A stretch of DNA of 64,000 bases, from assembly GCA_040954595.2 (NCBI GenBank), contig CM082576.2, positions 5,332,001 to 5,396,000 of the forward strand, given 5' to 3'. Each line of letters begins with the position of its first letter. The first letter of the stretch is position 1. The notes under the pieces are model-generated. The model did not search any database. It had not been told where the DNA came from and saw nothing but the letters and a program-made list of their open reading frames with translations. The DNA is from Balanoglossus misakiensis. Its lineage: Eukaryota; Hemichordata. The position numbers and the translations under genes were made by a program. Positions 40,501 through 53,425 of the stretch are shown one piece after another.

Positions 40501-43500
40501 CTGCAATAAAAGCCGCCAACATTTGTGTCGATGTTCACCCGATGTCGATGTTTGTGTCGATGTTCAACACCTCCGGCCATGGCAGCCTGTAATTTGGACG
40601 GGATGTACGCACCGCGACGTTTTTTTGCTCGGGGAAAATACTTTGTTAATGAGGTGAAATATGCCTTACTTTTTTACGTGCTGACACGGCTGACACGTAT
40701 TTCCCCCTAACAAGATGGCATTTCTATTGACAGGTCGCAGAGCTACTGCAAAATGAACTGAAGTCGGGTCGGGTACAGATTCACACTCCAAAGAGGGCTA
40801 AAAGACGGATAACAACTTGATTGACAACCATACGGTTGCAGTATTCGGTGTACAATACAATGCTTTGGTATTTTAAAAAGTGGAAATGTCTAATATTTTT
40901 GTCGGCGCTCAGACTGGAAGGCAAGCTAGTGCATATGCAGGTCTATTTTCCCACAAAACACAAAGACCAGACTCCATTCAAAATAATAATTACGTAATTT
41001 TCGCGTTCTCGTGCTAATCATGAAAATTATCATGAGTTGATACTTGTATTGCTTTCTTTTATGTTGGAAACAAGTTATCCTCGACACGGAAGTAAATTAT
41101 AAAAATCTTGTGTCATTATTTTTAACTTTTCAGTGAAGTATGACCCTTTGAACACCCAGAGAAATGGTGTTGAATCCAGTATGGATTTTAGATCATTCCT
41201 TCATAATATTCACGTATATTACGTCCAGCACGAAATGTAAGTGACAACTAGTCAGACACTTCAAAACAAAGAAAAGCGCGAAGAAAAGTTCTTTTAGTCG
41301 TTTTTTTTCTTTTACCAATGACTCTAACAACTCAAACTGGGCATCTTGATCTGACCGCCCATAATATATTCTTATCATCGTTAATGGTTGCAGATCGCAT
41401 CGTCATGATGGAAGAAACGTGATAAGTCTATAAAAATAAAAGGTCATCGAAATTTACCTCGGTTTGCCTCATGGAGCGGGCGGGAACGCAGCGCTCAACG
41501 TAAGCCCTGTTAAGGATGTCAGTTTCCACCCGATAGAGTTCTTCATTTCAGCGGCGCGCGCGCCCAGGGGATATTTGACATCTTGTGCAGACTCGTCGGT
41601 TCGTTACTTTTCACAAAGGTTGAAACTCACCAAAAGGTGTTTTCTGAAATTGTGCAAGACGGCGTGCTGTGAAAACAGTGCCCTACTTTGCAAGAGTTTA
41701 TAGCGCACTGACGTTATGATGACATAATGATAGATTGGTCAAAAAACAACTGGATTTAAATCTCAGCTAAATCTTGCCAGAAATATCTACTTTTCGTCTA
41801 GGTACCATTATATAGTGTAGCTGTGCTACAACAGTTCGTCTACAATCAGTTTTACTTTTTCAAACAACAGTCTGCATGGCTTAGGTCAGTGTAAAAAAGT
41901 TGTGTTTTAATTTTTCGCCATCCAGAAATATGATAGGTAGGTAGGAAATATTTTCATTTGACTCACTCGGTCGGAAGAAAGTTGCGAGATTTATCCAAAA
42001 ATGATACGAATTTGCGTTCTCGGTGTTCTGGTGGCCGAAAACTCTAATCCAAAAATATCACACTTTTGTGCGTAAAAATCGTAAATCCCTGAAGTTTTAC
42101 AGTCGGCCGTCTGTAAGTCGATCGATCGCTTTAATCGAAAAGTCATTCGCTGTTTTCGTCAAACCAACAATTATCAAAATAAAAAATATCAATGTATACC
42201 ACGTAAAAACAATTGCTCTTTATTCTTCTCACAGCTGATGTAGAACTTAGACTGGCAGTGAAGTTATTCATATCGGAATTTTTGATGTCGTAGACAAAGG
42301 GAACAACGTCTACCTCGGTTCTGGTTGCGTGTCGTCGACAAACTCTCCAACCTTTGCGCACTGAAGGTAGAGTTTGACAAACAGATCGATGTCTACTTTC
42401 CAGCGGTACCATTGAAGTCACCTGATATTACATATGGATGTTCTTCTCCCTTGTTTACTCATTTCCGCCCGTCAAACCCCGGAGCGTTGCTTGTTACTCT
42501 CTCATTCGAGCAAGGGTCACGTGCTTGCCGGCGTCATCCAAGCCCCTTTCGGAGAGTGTAGTCATTCTTCTTTCAGGTTCCCACAACTAGTCAAATTACA
42601 GAACATCACGTACCCAACTACTCTGAAAACGAAGACGTTTATGGCGGAGTTCGTATTTTTTGGTATAATTTGTTATCTCCACCCGAAGCACAATTTTCTT
42701 TCATGGCCAACCTACATGTTCACCCCGTGTCGCCCACACAGAGGGGTTAAATCATATTTTTAATGGCTTGTTAATATGTCAACTCGCAAAAAAGCAGTTT
42801 TTGATTGGATGGTTGCAAGAAGCAAGTACTCCTATGTGAAATGAGATTTCTTTTTTTTTTTAAATTATAAATAGACGACTTTCAAATTTAATAGTTAAAC
42901 AAGTTGCGAATCTTATATACTTCTTTCTCGTTAGAAACGCACCGTGGTTTGCACATGCCCCCTCCCTTTGAGGAATAGACAAGGGTCACTCTGATCTGAT
43001 CAACATAAATATTTCCTCCCAACGAAAACCACTTTCGCTAAAACCATTTTGGCGTCAGCTATCAGTGGGACACAAGACTAAAACCGAAGCGTTATCATCA
43101 ATTCGTGTGAAAAACGGGTTCACTCGGTCCAACAGGTCAGGGGAAATGATCGCGTTGATCCTACAGTAATTGATGGCGTGCCGCATTTTAATGGGGAAGA
43201 GGGGGACGCACATATACGTGTGTTTGTACAAGTCGACACAGTATCCGGAATGTGATGCGTCATTTTATGACGCTGATATGATGAATAGCAGAGTGAGTCG
43301 AAATTAATATCCGTATATGCAACATCAGTTAGTAAAATGATACAGACATCATATTTCTGCATGTCATGCATGTATTACAGTATCCTGTTGGTTTTGTCTC
43401 GCTGACACTGTATGTCATCGGCATCACCTCACCCTTTCATTTCTCTTCATAAACAACGCACATGCCACATATTTTCCGGAAGCTGAGCATCTGATCTTTA

Positions 43501-45110
43501 GTATGAAGTGAATAACTTACAGGAAATTCGGAAGGTCGCTGATAGGTGTCAGAGAGATAAACAGCCATTCGGTGTTATGTCGTTGTAAGATAAAATAACT
43601 CACTTCAGGGAAGAACTCGCGCGGGGAACTTCTGTTTTGTGGTAATACCTATCCTCGCTCTTCCTAGGCAGATCTACGTTCTGAGGGGAAATCGTTAAAC
43701 TCACATTGATCACAATTCAATTGAAGTTTAGTCCCGCCGTGAGTACTTCATCGACGTCTTTAAAACTGATTTACAAAAGAGTGGAAATCTGAGACGATTC
43801 GGCCAACGCACAGCCAACAGTTCGCAAAAACAACCTTTAAAAGTCGATAATGGTAAGTTACCAAATAATCAATAAGAGTGCCGCGGTGACCGGATTTTAA
43901 AAATGTGTTTTATCGATTGGTCACCTCTTTAACCAACATTATTTAATGACAAGCTGCAATTTGTCTAGAGAGTGGAATTTGACAAACAATTGCAATTTTC
44001 TGTACAGTGCCTCCTTAAAGGTAATAAAAGCAACTTTGAAGATATTTTATACTGATCGACCTCTCATTCGCGGAGCATTATGGGTATTTCAAAGACTCAT
44101 CAAGGTATACGAAGCGCCTGTCATGATTGGACGCGCGCTCATTTCGGCCGTTTCTCAGATAGTTTGCCCCAGGCATGGTGCGTGGGGAATCATGGTGGGC
44201 CACATACATTCATTAATGTCTCTTCAATGCGAATCATAAATCGCTCTACAATTGTCCAATCTTCCAGCTTTGTTATCAGTGCCGCCAAATTGCGCAATAA
44301 TCTTGAATGAAGCACTTAAACATGCGTTTTTTTCTATCATTTGCGTGAATACTGACTGCATTACACTGCGGTATAGCTTATGGATAATAACGGAAATCGC
44401 TGAAGAGAACACACGCCATAGGGTCCATTGTTCAGTGACGTAATTATATCAAGTGAGCTCCCTTCTTCTGACCCTGGACCATCGAACAGTGTATGCATTC
44501 GTATTGAAAGAACGAATTTTTATATTGGGTCAGAATTCTAGTATTACACGCACAGTATATATATTAGATGGAAACCGGGGCTTTATATTGGTGGATATAC
44601 TGCCTAGGTTTATATTCTCCTCTATACAAAGAAATAATCAAAATTTCTGTAGGCAACGAGGTCTGGTAATGCATTACATTTTGCACCCAAACACCGGGAA
44701 ACGCCTACAATTTTACCGTTCCTGCATAGAATAATGAAGAAGGGCAGTACAAAGCCCAACTCATTCAAGTGTGATGCGGGGAATGCTAAGATACTTTCCT
44801 CTGTAGTATTCACTGAATATGCTTATTCCTATATATGTCTTGAATCAATTAGTTCTAGGGCACAATATGTGTCGGTTCATACGCAACACCTCGGCGCTCT
44901 CGAGGAAAAACGAAAGAAAGTGGAAACAATCTCGTCGGCGTCGCAAGATTAGCCACAGCCAAAATTTTGCGCACACAGGCTATATAGTTTGCGCACCCTC
45001 GAATGACGTCACTGTATGCTGATGCGGCAAGGTGAAATCTGCCGTGTAATCTGTTGCATTACAACACTACATGTGACCAGTCTCTTTGTTCTCTTGGGAC
45101 ATTATCTATG

Positions 45111-45165
45111 ATAATGCACTGGTACCAGTGCAATATCTGGATATTGCACTGCACCTGGCATAATA
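45111..45165. repeat. foldback with nested 16-bp palindrome
   Basis: GTGCAATATC and GATATTGCAC form a perfect stem with a two-base loop (45138-45139), extended outward by imperfect pairing to ATAATGC/GCATAAT. The left arm contains the perfect palindrome GCACTGGTACCAGTGC at 45116-45131. It overlaps the end of the tentative exon at 45155-45280. Confidence 0.7.
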
Positions 45166-45620
45166 AGATTCACTACAACAAACAAGATAGCTTTGACAGG
45201 AGGTGCTGCCTCTGGCGGGAAGAACTGCTTCCAGGTGCACACACTTGGTTCGTCCATCTTTCTTTGTCGTGATCTCTGCGCTGCAGGGCTGAAAGCTTGA
45301 TTTTTTTTCGACGTACCCAAACTTCCCTGAAGTGCCTACGCTAAAACTACAAATTTACAAGTTCCGAGGAAAATGACAGAAAAATGGTACTTACAGTAGA
45401 GGATGTGCGCAATGGCGGCTGCAGGCCAGGAGAAAGGCACCCTTGATTTTCTGCAGGACACTTTCCATGACCGATGGTTTATGTACATTCTCTTCAATGA
45501 AGCTACCAAAATCTTGGAATATCCAGTCCATATCGTAAAAGCTACGCCTTTCGCTTTCGCTTGGTGTCGGAACGCGCTCTGGGTAATGAAAAGCTCGTGC
45601 TCTTCGCTACTTTCGGCCAT
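45155..45620 (-). CDS. tentative 5' exons of an unknown gene (weak Spec3/Stum resemblance)
   Basis: Two candidate minus-strand exons: 45395-45620 and 45155-45280. The first ends at a perfect donor (gtaagt) and the second starts after a good acceptor (tttcagccctgcag). The upstream ATG at 45620 has a strong context (acaccATGG) and its frame stays open through both exons into a second in-frame ATG at 45257. From there the protein reads MDEPSVCTWKQFFPPEAAPP, then a hydrophobic stretch with A-I-L-F-x4-N-L-I-M-P-G. That resembles the start of the Spec3/Stum membrane domain, which has alanine, then asparagine seven residues on, then PG before GLGT. The exon would end at a weak donor (CAG|gtgcag). 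I could not find a following exon carrying GLGT and the remaining membrane segments. A different frame is also open across the same junction, so even the reading frame is uncertain, and the last bases overlap a foldback. Confidence 0.25.
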
Positions 45621-45826
45621 GGTGTTTGTCTGTCGAAGGTTGAGTTCCGAATGATGATGGAAACGTGGCACCTCAATGACCACGTGACAAATGCCCTGGC
45701 TGACAAGTATCCAATCGAAATGAGTCATACACCAGGTGTATTTTGCGACGCTTGTGATTGGTTGATGCGGTTGAGAAGTTGTTTAGCATATATCAAGATC
45801 ACAGATGTTGCGACGTATTGTAAGCC

Positions 45827-45893
45827 GGATAATGTACTCTTGTCGTGCAATCGTTCAGATATTGAACGATTGCACTCCACTCGTACATTATCC
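45827..45893. mobile_element. 67-bp foldback, MITE-like
   Basis: Outer arms GGATAATGTAC (45827-45837) and GTACATTATCC (45883-45893) pair perfectly. Inner arms GTGCAATCGTTCA (45845-45857) and TGAACGATTGCAC (45863-45875) also pair perfectly around the loop GATAT. The weaker flanks GTATTGTAA and TTTACATAGTAC extend the symmetry. Confidence 0.75.
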
Positions 45894-47198
45894 TTTACAT
45901 AGTACATGCATCGATGATGATGTGTGTACCCCCAGATGTACATCTTATAATGTATACACGATAAAAATGACCTAAACCGATGCTTCGGCCGTCGTTGCGT
46001 ATGTCAATCAAGAAGCGACAAACACCGTGCAATTATCAATGGATGGAACAATGTACGTGGAAAAGTCACACGCATTTCAAGAAATCAGAATAGCTGAATT
46101 GTACATGTAATGTGGTGTATATGATTTACTGACAAAGGAAAAGTGGACGATCGACATGGTCGGTGTCCAGGATCTCATTTCTGTCAAAAGGTTCCAAGGC
46201 GGCCAGTATACACACGTATATCAGCATTATGTAACGTTCTGCCGGGTCAATGATTTTCGTTGATGAGATTCAACGGGAAGCTGTCATAATTGTGTGACTG
46301 CAATTATCGGTTTATTACCTTCTACCATCATTACTTGTCACCTATTCCAATGTGTTCATTACACGATTTGCATATTAATGTCAGTTGTTTTACCCGTGAA
46401 TGAACATTTTAGCCACAAGCCCTGTAATTTAGCTAACGTTGCCTGTAACAGCCGTAACAGCCTATAGTCTTCACGTTAGGTGTGCTTGACACTGTGCAAA
46501 TTAGTGTAACTCTTTCCCCAAACTTGGCTCAGAATTGGCTGAATCATCTCAAATTGTCACACTTGATTTTTATCAATATCGTACAACAAAACAAGACTTT
46601 TGTTCGTAAATACAGTTCTCAAAGTAAAGATACATATTGAATCTGAGTGACAGTGGTCCCATGCATTTCGGTCTGCGCCTCCTGTTCACAAAATAGGTGT
46701 GTGTCAAAAAGCTTCAAAATGGCGTCTAACGGCAGTGTGTGTCACGTGTCAGATTTTGTGTCAGTTAGGTTATAAAATGATGCGGTTTAGCTTTGACCGA
46801 ATGGAAACTCGATGAGGTACGTTGCCGGCAGCAAAAATGTCGCGCTAAAAACATCGCCTGTATTGTCAAAGACAAGTACGGGGCATATTTTCCCTGGGGA
46901 TCAGAGATCAAGTGCTTGTCACTGTAAATCGCTTAGTATACTGGGTCATAGCAGGTGATACAATTTAATGTAAGCTCATGTATTACAAACAGATATTCCG
47001 CTTTAACTGTCTATGTTGTCTGTACCTCTCTGTTTATGTCTGTCTGTCTGTATCTGTCTGTCACTCTCTCTGTCTCTCTCTCGCTGTCTCTGTCTGTCTC
47101 TCTGTCTCTGTCTCAGACCCCCCTCTCTCTAAGATAAAGGATGAAAAGATAGTGAATATTTGTTCAAAACAATGGTATGCCAAGCATAGGCACCTCAA
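45894..47198. other. spacer, no gene seen
   Basis: About 1.3 kb without a recognised exon. A TATAAAA word at about 46770, with CACGTG 27 bases upstream and AAAATGGCG further up, resembles promoter pieces, but no exon follows. A CTGT/CT-rich microsatellite occupies about 47034-47120. Confidence 0.4.
47034..47120. repeat. CTGT/CT-rich microsatellite
   Basis: An imperfect pyrimidine array of TCTG and CT units covering about 85 bases. Confidence 0.85.
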
Positions 47199-47204
47199 TT
47201 TATT
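47199..47204 (-). terminator. poly(A) signal of the second peptide precursor
   Basis: AATAAA on the minus strand, 220 bases after the stop codon of the 47424-47807 gene. Confidence 0.45.
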
Positions 47205-47423
47205 ATCAAATAATATAATTTAAAAACTGAAATCAAACGTGAACTGAAAAGCAAATTGGAATGTAGTTCAACTGTTATAATAAAAATATTACGATCGTTT
47301 CATTCATCGGTGACTGTGCCATGTTCAAAAGGTCTCGACGTATTGGAAAGACAAAACAAGAAAATATTGAAAAGTTATGTTTCTTGTAATCTTGAAATAA
47401 TCTTGGAAGTGTGTACATTTTTA

Positions 47424-47807
47424 TCAATGTCTGATACAGTCAGGATCTACAGATGCTCCGTTGGTTATAGTACACATCCTGAGGCAATTTTTGAAGTCGT
47501 ATGGAACTGCATCTTTTCGGAGCCAGGAATACGAGAAATGACACCAGGCACACTTGTGCATGCAGAGTTTGCAGTTTTGACCGCATCTGTAATTCCTGGC
47601 ATCGAAGACCTCTTCTTCTCCGTCTTCGTCTCGTTTGTCTTGAATTCTGTACTCCGAATGAGCACCTGGAAGATCGATCGATATTCCCAGCGCCCTCAGA
47701 AGGTCGACGTCGTCTTCAAGGGTGGACGACTCAGTCACCGGAAATGCTGCCCACGTGATCACTATTAAAATCATACAGACTCCCAGATTGGCCATGTAAC
47801 TCGCCAT
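47424..47807 (-). CDS. eclosion-hormone-like secreted peptide precursor 2, eight cysteines
   Basis: A 127-residue precursor in one coding exon. Residues 6-25 (ANLGVCMILIVITWAAFPVT) form a signal peptide. A propeptide runs to the dibasic site Lys58-Arg59, followed by an acidic stretch (DEDGEEE) and the cysteine region. Cysteines are at 75, 79, 82, 86, 89, 108, 112 and 124, spaced C-x3-C-x2-C-x3-C-x2-C-x18-C-x3-C-x11-C. Removing one C-x3-C-x2 step leaves the eclosion-hormone order C-x3-C-x2-C ... C-x3-C ... C, as in the precursor at 25905-26150, so this looks like a paralogue with a doubled N-terminal cysteine module and a longer loop. The start chosen is the ATG directly after the acceptor caaaccagcag; the same frame is open further upstream but lies inside the presumed intron. 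Function as a secreted signalling peptide is inferred. Confidence 0.78.
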   Translation of the reverse strand: MASYMANLGVCMILIVITWAAFPVTESSTLEDDVDLLRALGISIDLPGAHSEYRIQDKRDEDGEEEVFDARNYRCGQNCKLCMHKCAWCHFSYSWLRKDAVPYDFKNCLRMCTITNGASVDPDCIRH

Positions 47808-48019
47808 CTGCTGGTTTGGTGAGAACAAAATGCAACGCGAGATTATTTGTATTGTGTGCAGGAAAACATTCTGCGAAAAACTGACAACTTTCGCTGAAAA
47901 GGTTTCTCTAAATGCCACGGTCATGTTTGGATAAACAGTGCGTTCCATGCTGGAAACGCACAAATAATCAACGAATAAACAAACGGTAAATTATGATTAT
48001 CAGCATCCTTAATAATTAC

Positions 48020-48080
48020 CTCAGGCAAGATTTCGTCGAGGTTCAAACACAAACTTGTCAACTTCAAACTATTATTTATA
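48020..48080 (-). promoter_or_regulatory. possible promoter and non-coding first exon of peptide precursor 2
   Basis: On the minus strand TATAAATA lies at 48080-48073. About 55 bases later a donor CCTGAG|GTAATT ends at 48020. This would give a first exon of about 25 bases and an intron of about 212 bases to the acceptor beside the ATG at 47807. The pieces are seen; their use together is a guess. Confidence 0.3.
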
Positions 48081-50644
48081 CTTAATCAGTTGATTCCTGA
48101 AGAAAAATAATAACAACATCAGAAAGTGTCATTTGCAATCATGCCAATCATGCCGTTCATCTTGTTAAATTTGTGTTTTAACCTACACCACCCGAATGAG
48201 GACATAGGAGGTATAATAGGATACAAATCTATATCATGCCCCTGTCCTTGTTTGTACTCAAAATATTGCGCTCTCTACACGGGATTAGGAATGGCCTATT
48301 TCCATATTATTTCCATATTTTGTAATCTTTCACGATTATCGTTCTCCGATGACGGCAACGATTATCTTGTCACTCGGGGGTAAAATTAATCGTCCCGTGA
48401 AGGGGATATTTCGAATTTCCGTCTCGTAACCATAGGCGTTTTACGCACCATTAATGCCTGGATTAGCATATTTTTTGCGACGAACATGCAGTAATTTTTC
48501 AGGAGCGCTGCACTTAACAAACTGACTAGCACACTGTCAGAGAAACCGTCTACACAAACTTCAAACTAATTTGACCAAATCAATTGTTCAAATTAGAACA
48601 TTTAACTCGATATTCATTGACAACAACACAAATGTGTTTTATCTCGATTAAGTACTCACTGGGCTGCCGCGAGAGCAAAAGTAGATTGAGTTTCATTGCG
48701 GTTTTTTAAAAACTTCAATGTCAAAGAATTAAGGTGGGTAGGGTATGAAACGGAAAACATAGTATTTGTTTTTATGTAGCTAGTTTCTACTCTGATTTGT
48801 CTTTTTCGGGTTTGGAGAAATGCAACCATAGTTCAGATACTTATGAAAATTATGGTTTATGGATGGTTACTATGCTCGCTATCATGAATGGTTCACTGAA
48901 GGATACAAAGGACAAGGTTGGTACTCTATGAACTGAAACGGTAGTTTATACAGTAACCTGTATGAATAGGCTCAATTTGATTTTGTCATCATTTCAAACC
49001 CTCTCAGCGAAGAGCGATGGTAGGTAACACTAAACAAAAGAACCCTTTTCCATATATTAAAGCTCTTAGATCCTGTTAACTTTTACAAGTTGGTTTTCTG
49101 TATTTGACATGGCGCCAGTTTTAGCCGGTTTCATGGGTGATAGTTTCCAGGTTGTCCTTAACGACGAATATAGCTTTGAAGAACGGATCAGGCACGGATC
49201 AGTACTATAATATTAATGTATGTACAACTGCGGAAGGGTGGAAGTATGCAGGTATACACGTATACTCACGTTTGGAAATGGCGCCCTAGCTTCAAGTTCC
49301 GTAACAGTGATGACAGCTCAAGCCAGTAAGTAACTTTAATTTCAGGACACCAATACACACTCCTGTCAGTGGAACTTCTAATTCTTAACAATACGCGTTC
49401 CCGGATTTTAAAACACCCCCTTTAAAAACCCACCCACTCCCTGGAGTGCCATACGAAGATAGCCAATTACCTACGAACAAAAAGCAACGCGGATAGATAT
49501 TCGCAATAATTAAAAATTATGGAAACTGTGTGAATGATTTCGATTGGGCGCGCATTTACGCTGCCGTCAATTAGGCAGGGGATAAAATTGGTAATGAGAT
49601 AGGTCAAAACAGAGGCGCCTGACGCAGTGGGGCGGTCTCAGAGGAGCGTGGATTATAATTCAAAATGAGCCAATGGATATTGCCCCCATTTATTACAAAT
49701 ACACACTGGCAGAGTCAATTATGCCTAAACCAACAAGATGGGGTAACAAACGTACAGCGAGAATGGCTTGGGCCTCGTTATTCGCCGGTTCAAGAAGTTT
49801 GGGGAAATTAAATCAACTTCCTCACAAAATAAAATCAGACCTATTGTGCCTAATTTAACCGATCATGAATCCTGCATTCAAAATTCGCCGTGGGCCGCAT
49901 TTTTGCACCAAATGTCTAACGTCACACGGGATCCAAACCGAATGTACGTCATACAGGTTCCAGGTGTAAATCGTTTCCTGTAGCAATTAGGGCAGATTTT
50001 GGATGATCAGGAAACGACGTCTGTGATGTTGTACTTGAAAAAAGGCGGTCACTTAAATCAGACTACAGTTTCCTGCCCAGAGTTAATCGTTTTAACCAGA
50101 AAACGTCAAAGGGACCTCGCGTAAGTAGAGATTTCATTGGTGAACGGCAACACAGTCAACTCGGCTATAACTTCTTATTGGGATCTTGTTATTTTAATAA
50201 TGTACAGTGTCTCTGTGTACTTAAAAGTTTATCATATTTTACTTGGGTTCGGAAACATCAAATTAACTCGGTTCTTTAAGTCACCCATAACATTTTTTAC
50301 TTCTCGATTATGAATATGGACATGGAGTAAACATGTTGTCAAGCTAGCCACTGCTAGGGTAATCTATATTTACATATCTGATATATGTATTTTATGTATG
50401 TATTTTATGTATGTATGTATGTATGTATGTATGTATGTATGTATGTATGTATGTATGTATGTATTGTATTGTATTTATGTATTGTATGTATGTATGTATG
50501 TGTGTATGTATTGTATGTGTGTATGTGTGTATGTATGTATGTATGTGTGTATGTATGTATGTATTGTATGTATGTATGTATGTATGTATGTATGTATTGT
50601 ATGTATGTATGTATGTATGTATTGTATGTATGTATGTATGTATG

Positions 50645-50675
<31 letters not shown>

Positions 50676-53248
50676 CATCTTTAAATTGTACTATAAAGAT
50701 TTTAATGTGTACTGTCTCAAAAATTCTCAAGTGTGGGCGAGTGTAATTTTCTTGCCTACACGGGTGGGTATGACATAATTTATGGTCAAAGTTCTACACA
50801 ATTAGCTGTGAAAATTTATTAAGCCACGGGACATGAATTTTCTTAAGAAAATGCTATCATCACCGGTTGAATTTTCCGCTAGCAACCTCATTCTCCCACA
50901 GCGAGTAATTAATGTCAAATATTGATTGCGACTGCGGGTCATACTCGCACATGTCGTTATATATTGATGAAAAGTGTGACGCGCGGGGGTCATTTGGAAC
51001 GCGTGATGGACTAGGATTGTTGGGTTAACCCAGAGGTACTTTGTAGCATGATGTGAAACACTGTCAAATCATTGGACGGAACTATATACACTGCATTAGG
51101 TGAACAAGAAACAAGTGGTAACCTGTGTGTGTTTTATCTCCAAGGCACGACTGATTCCTCTGCTGGCGACAGGGGATTTTTTCATCAAGATCAAAAGCCA
51201 CAAACATTCTGTATGGTTTGCCCCTGGCATTAAGCCGTGAGTTTGCGAAACACGAGGAAATTAGGTTGTCCGTCTCGCCTCCCTCAAGAAAATCAACGTG
51301 ATAAATGTTCGCGACTTTTTTCGACAGTTTGAAGCAGTCAGAAGCTGTGTGTTTTCACGTGTAGGCCTATAGTTATATTTTTATAGTACTCCAGAGATAC
51401 GCGTCTGCTTGCGTCTGACCTCGATGCTGGCAACAAGAATCACTACAGTAAGGTTAATTGGTTACAGCATTTGAATAGATGGGCGGTCATTGAGAAGGGC
51501 AAATTCAATCTAAATTTGCCCTATGTTTTCTACACCATCTGGTGGTATCCAAGAACAGCACATACCAATTGCAACACTGACATGGCTCATATAAAGATAC
51601 CATTGATACTGACAGGTTGATTTTTATAGGGACTTATTCATCTGTAAATAGACAAGTCCAAATAACAAGTATGTGTTATTGGGTGTTTTTCTGTCGCGGA
51701 ATACTTTCCAATTTAATACCAATATTTTTCTTCTGCTAACTGCAATGTGACAACTTGAGTTCGTATACATACATGCATTCTCGTGGGTGGTAAAAAACAA
51801 ATGGTTGAATGCTTAATGTAAACTGACAACGAACCGAGCATACATAGTGTCAAATGATTGACACTTTGTACTTTTTGTACTGGTTCACGACATGCACTTA
51901 CTGTCACATGAGGATTGTTGTTATTCGCTGAGCGACTCAACAGGTATACATGTACACGCCCCATGGCAAAGTGGGCTTGACGTATACACGTGGTGGAGAT
52001 AGGACCAATTAATCAATGTCATTTTTCTGATAAACAAATGCAATGTTGCCATATCATGTGAAACACGATTGGGCAGTTTGAAGAACCCCCTCACACTGAT
52101 TATCTGTAAAAACAAATTGATAGCTTGTAAGTACTGAAATACTATAGGTACGTAATGCAAACGAAAGTGCTCTAACTCAACGTGTACACTACTACAAGTG
52201 TACACACACGTTAAAGCTCGATAATAATTACAGTACGTTGCTCTCTGTCTCACTCGCATACACGGCACATAATCTAGCTCATCCGGGATATAATACAGAA
52301 GACGCCGTTTGTTATCCAACCTAATCAATGGTGTCTCAATTTGTCATGTTCGAAATGACTCACTTAATGGCTCATAAAAACATACCGGTACCAGGTACTA
52401 CGACGTTTTAAATCAATCCTTATTCTTATGATGATTTACTGCGAGAACAGCGTCATCAACGTCTCCATTCTATTCCCGGCCCCGTGAGCTGACAAATTCA
52501 TGCAATATTTTGCTATTAGGCCTGACACACATCAACCCACACTTTATCGTTTTCTAAAATACCTTCACAAGCACCAGTTTTACGACCAGGTGAACCTCGG
52601 CCAACAGAACCAGTAATTTCACATAAGGAACTCGCTTGTCAGTCAGTATTTATATATCCTTTGATCTTGCAATCCCATTTTGTGAGATTATATATTAAAT
52701 ATACCAGCAAGTTTCATGAAGTTTTGACGCAAGTTGTCTTTCTGATGATTCAGATACAACATTGATTACAAGCAATACGTGGATTATTCTATTTGGCTTT
52801 CGCATGTGTTCATATCATTTATCATAACAGTCGCAAATCAGGATATTAAGGTACACGCTTCAAGCCCCGACATGGCTGTGGGGTTTGTGTCCTTGCACAA
52901 GGTACATTGTACATTGTACTTTACTTCTTATTGCTGCGCCACACCCAGGAGATATGAGTACATGTACCTAGTGTGTTAGCTTTGATGCTCCAATTAGCAC
53001 CTCAGATATGAACGGATGTCTGCTCCCAAGGGAGTTAGTTAAAGTGTATATGTTACATTTGCTGTGATTGGTGCACACGATTTTCAAGCCGTTGGCAACA
53101 GAACTCTGAAGGGTTTTGCACGCGCGGCTTTGTCGAGGAGACTGTATTGGCTGACCTAACCCCAACCATGACAGTCCTGACAATGGCTATGCTGATGCAT
53201 CGCTGGGGTATTAGTACGGTGTATGGTATGAAATGAAAAATAAAAATA
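48081..53248. other. spacer upstream of peptide precursor 2, downstream of SAE1
   Basis: About 5.2 kb with no recognised gene. The only notable item is the long TATG array at 50392-50673. Confidence 0.5.
50392..50673. repeat. (TATG)n microsatellite
   Basis: About 280 bases of TATG with scattered TGTG and TTG interruptions. It yields long Met-Tyr-Val-Cys or Ile-His-Thr-Tyr frames in all registers, none of them a gene. Confidence 0.97.
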
Positions 53249-53254
53249 TTTATT
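53249..53254 (-). terminator. poly(A) signal of SAE1
   Basis: AATAAA on the minus strand, 172 bases after the SAE1 stop codon. Confidence 0.55.
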
Positions 53255-53425
53255 GTCTTAAAAAACTAAAGGGTGGAAAAAAAAACGCAATAAGGCAAAT
53301 ACTGATAATCAGCATACTGTATTTGGGTGTGCTGATCTTCCTGCACTCATGAAATGTGATCCTTGTGTTGGGGAATGGCAATGCTCTGACGTCAGGAGTC
53401 TGGCAAGTTTGGTTTCTTCGACAGT

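Noticed and set aside
45403-45654. An 83-codon plus-strand frame
   Set aside because: It is antisense to the better-supported minus-strand candidate exon with a perfect donor, and has no recognisable motif.
47256-47768. A 170-codon open frame on the plus strand
   Set aside because: It is the antisense shadow of the second peptide precursor, which has a signal peptide, dibasic site and ordered cysteines; the plus-strand product resembles nothing.
50385-50778. Long overlapping Tyr/Val/Cys and His/Thr/Tyr frames on both strands
   Set aside because: Produced by the TATG microsatellite.
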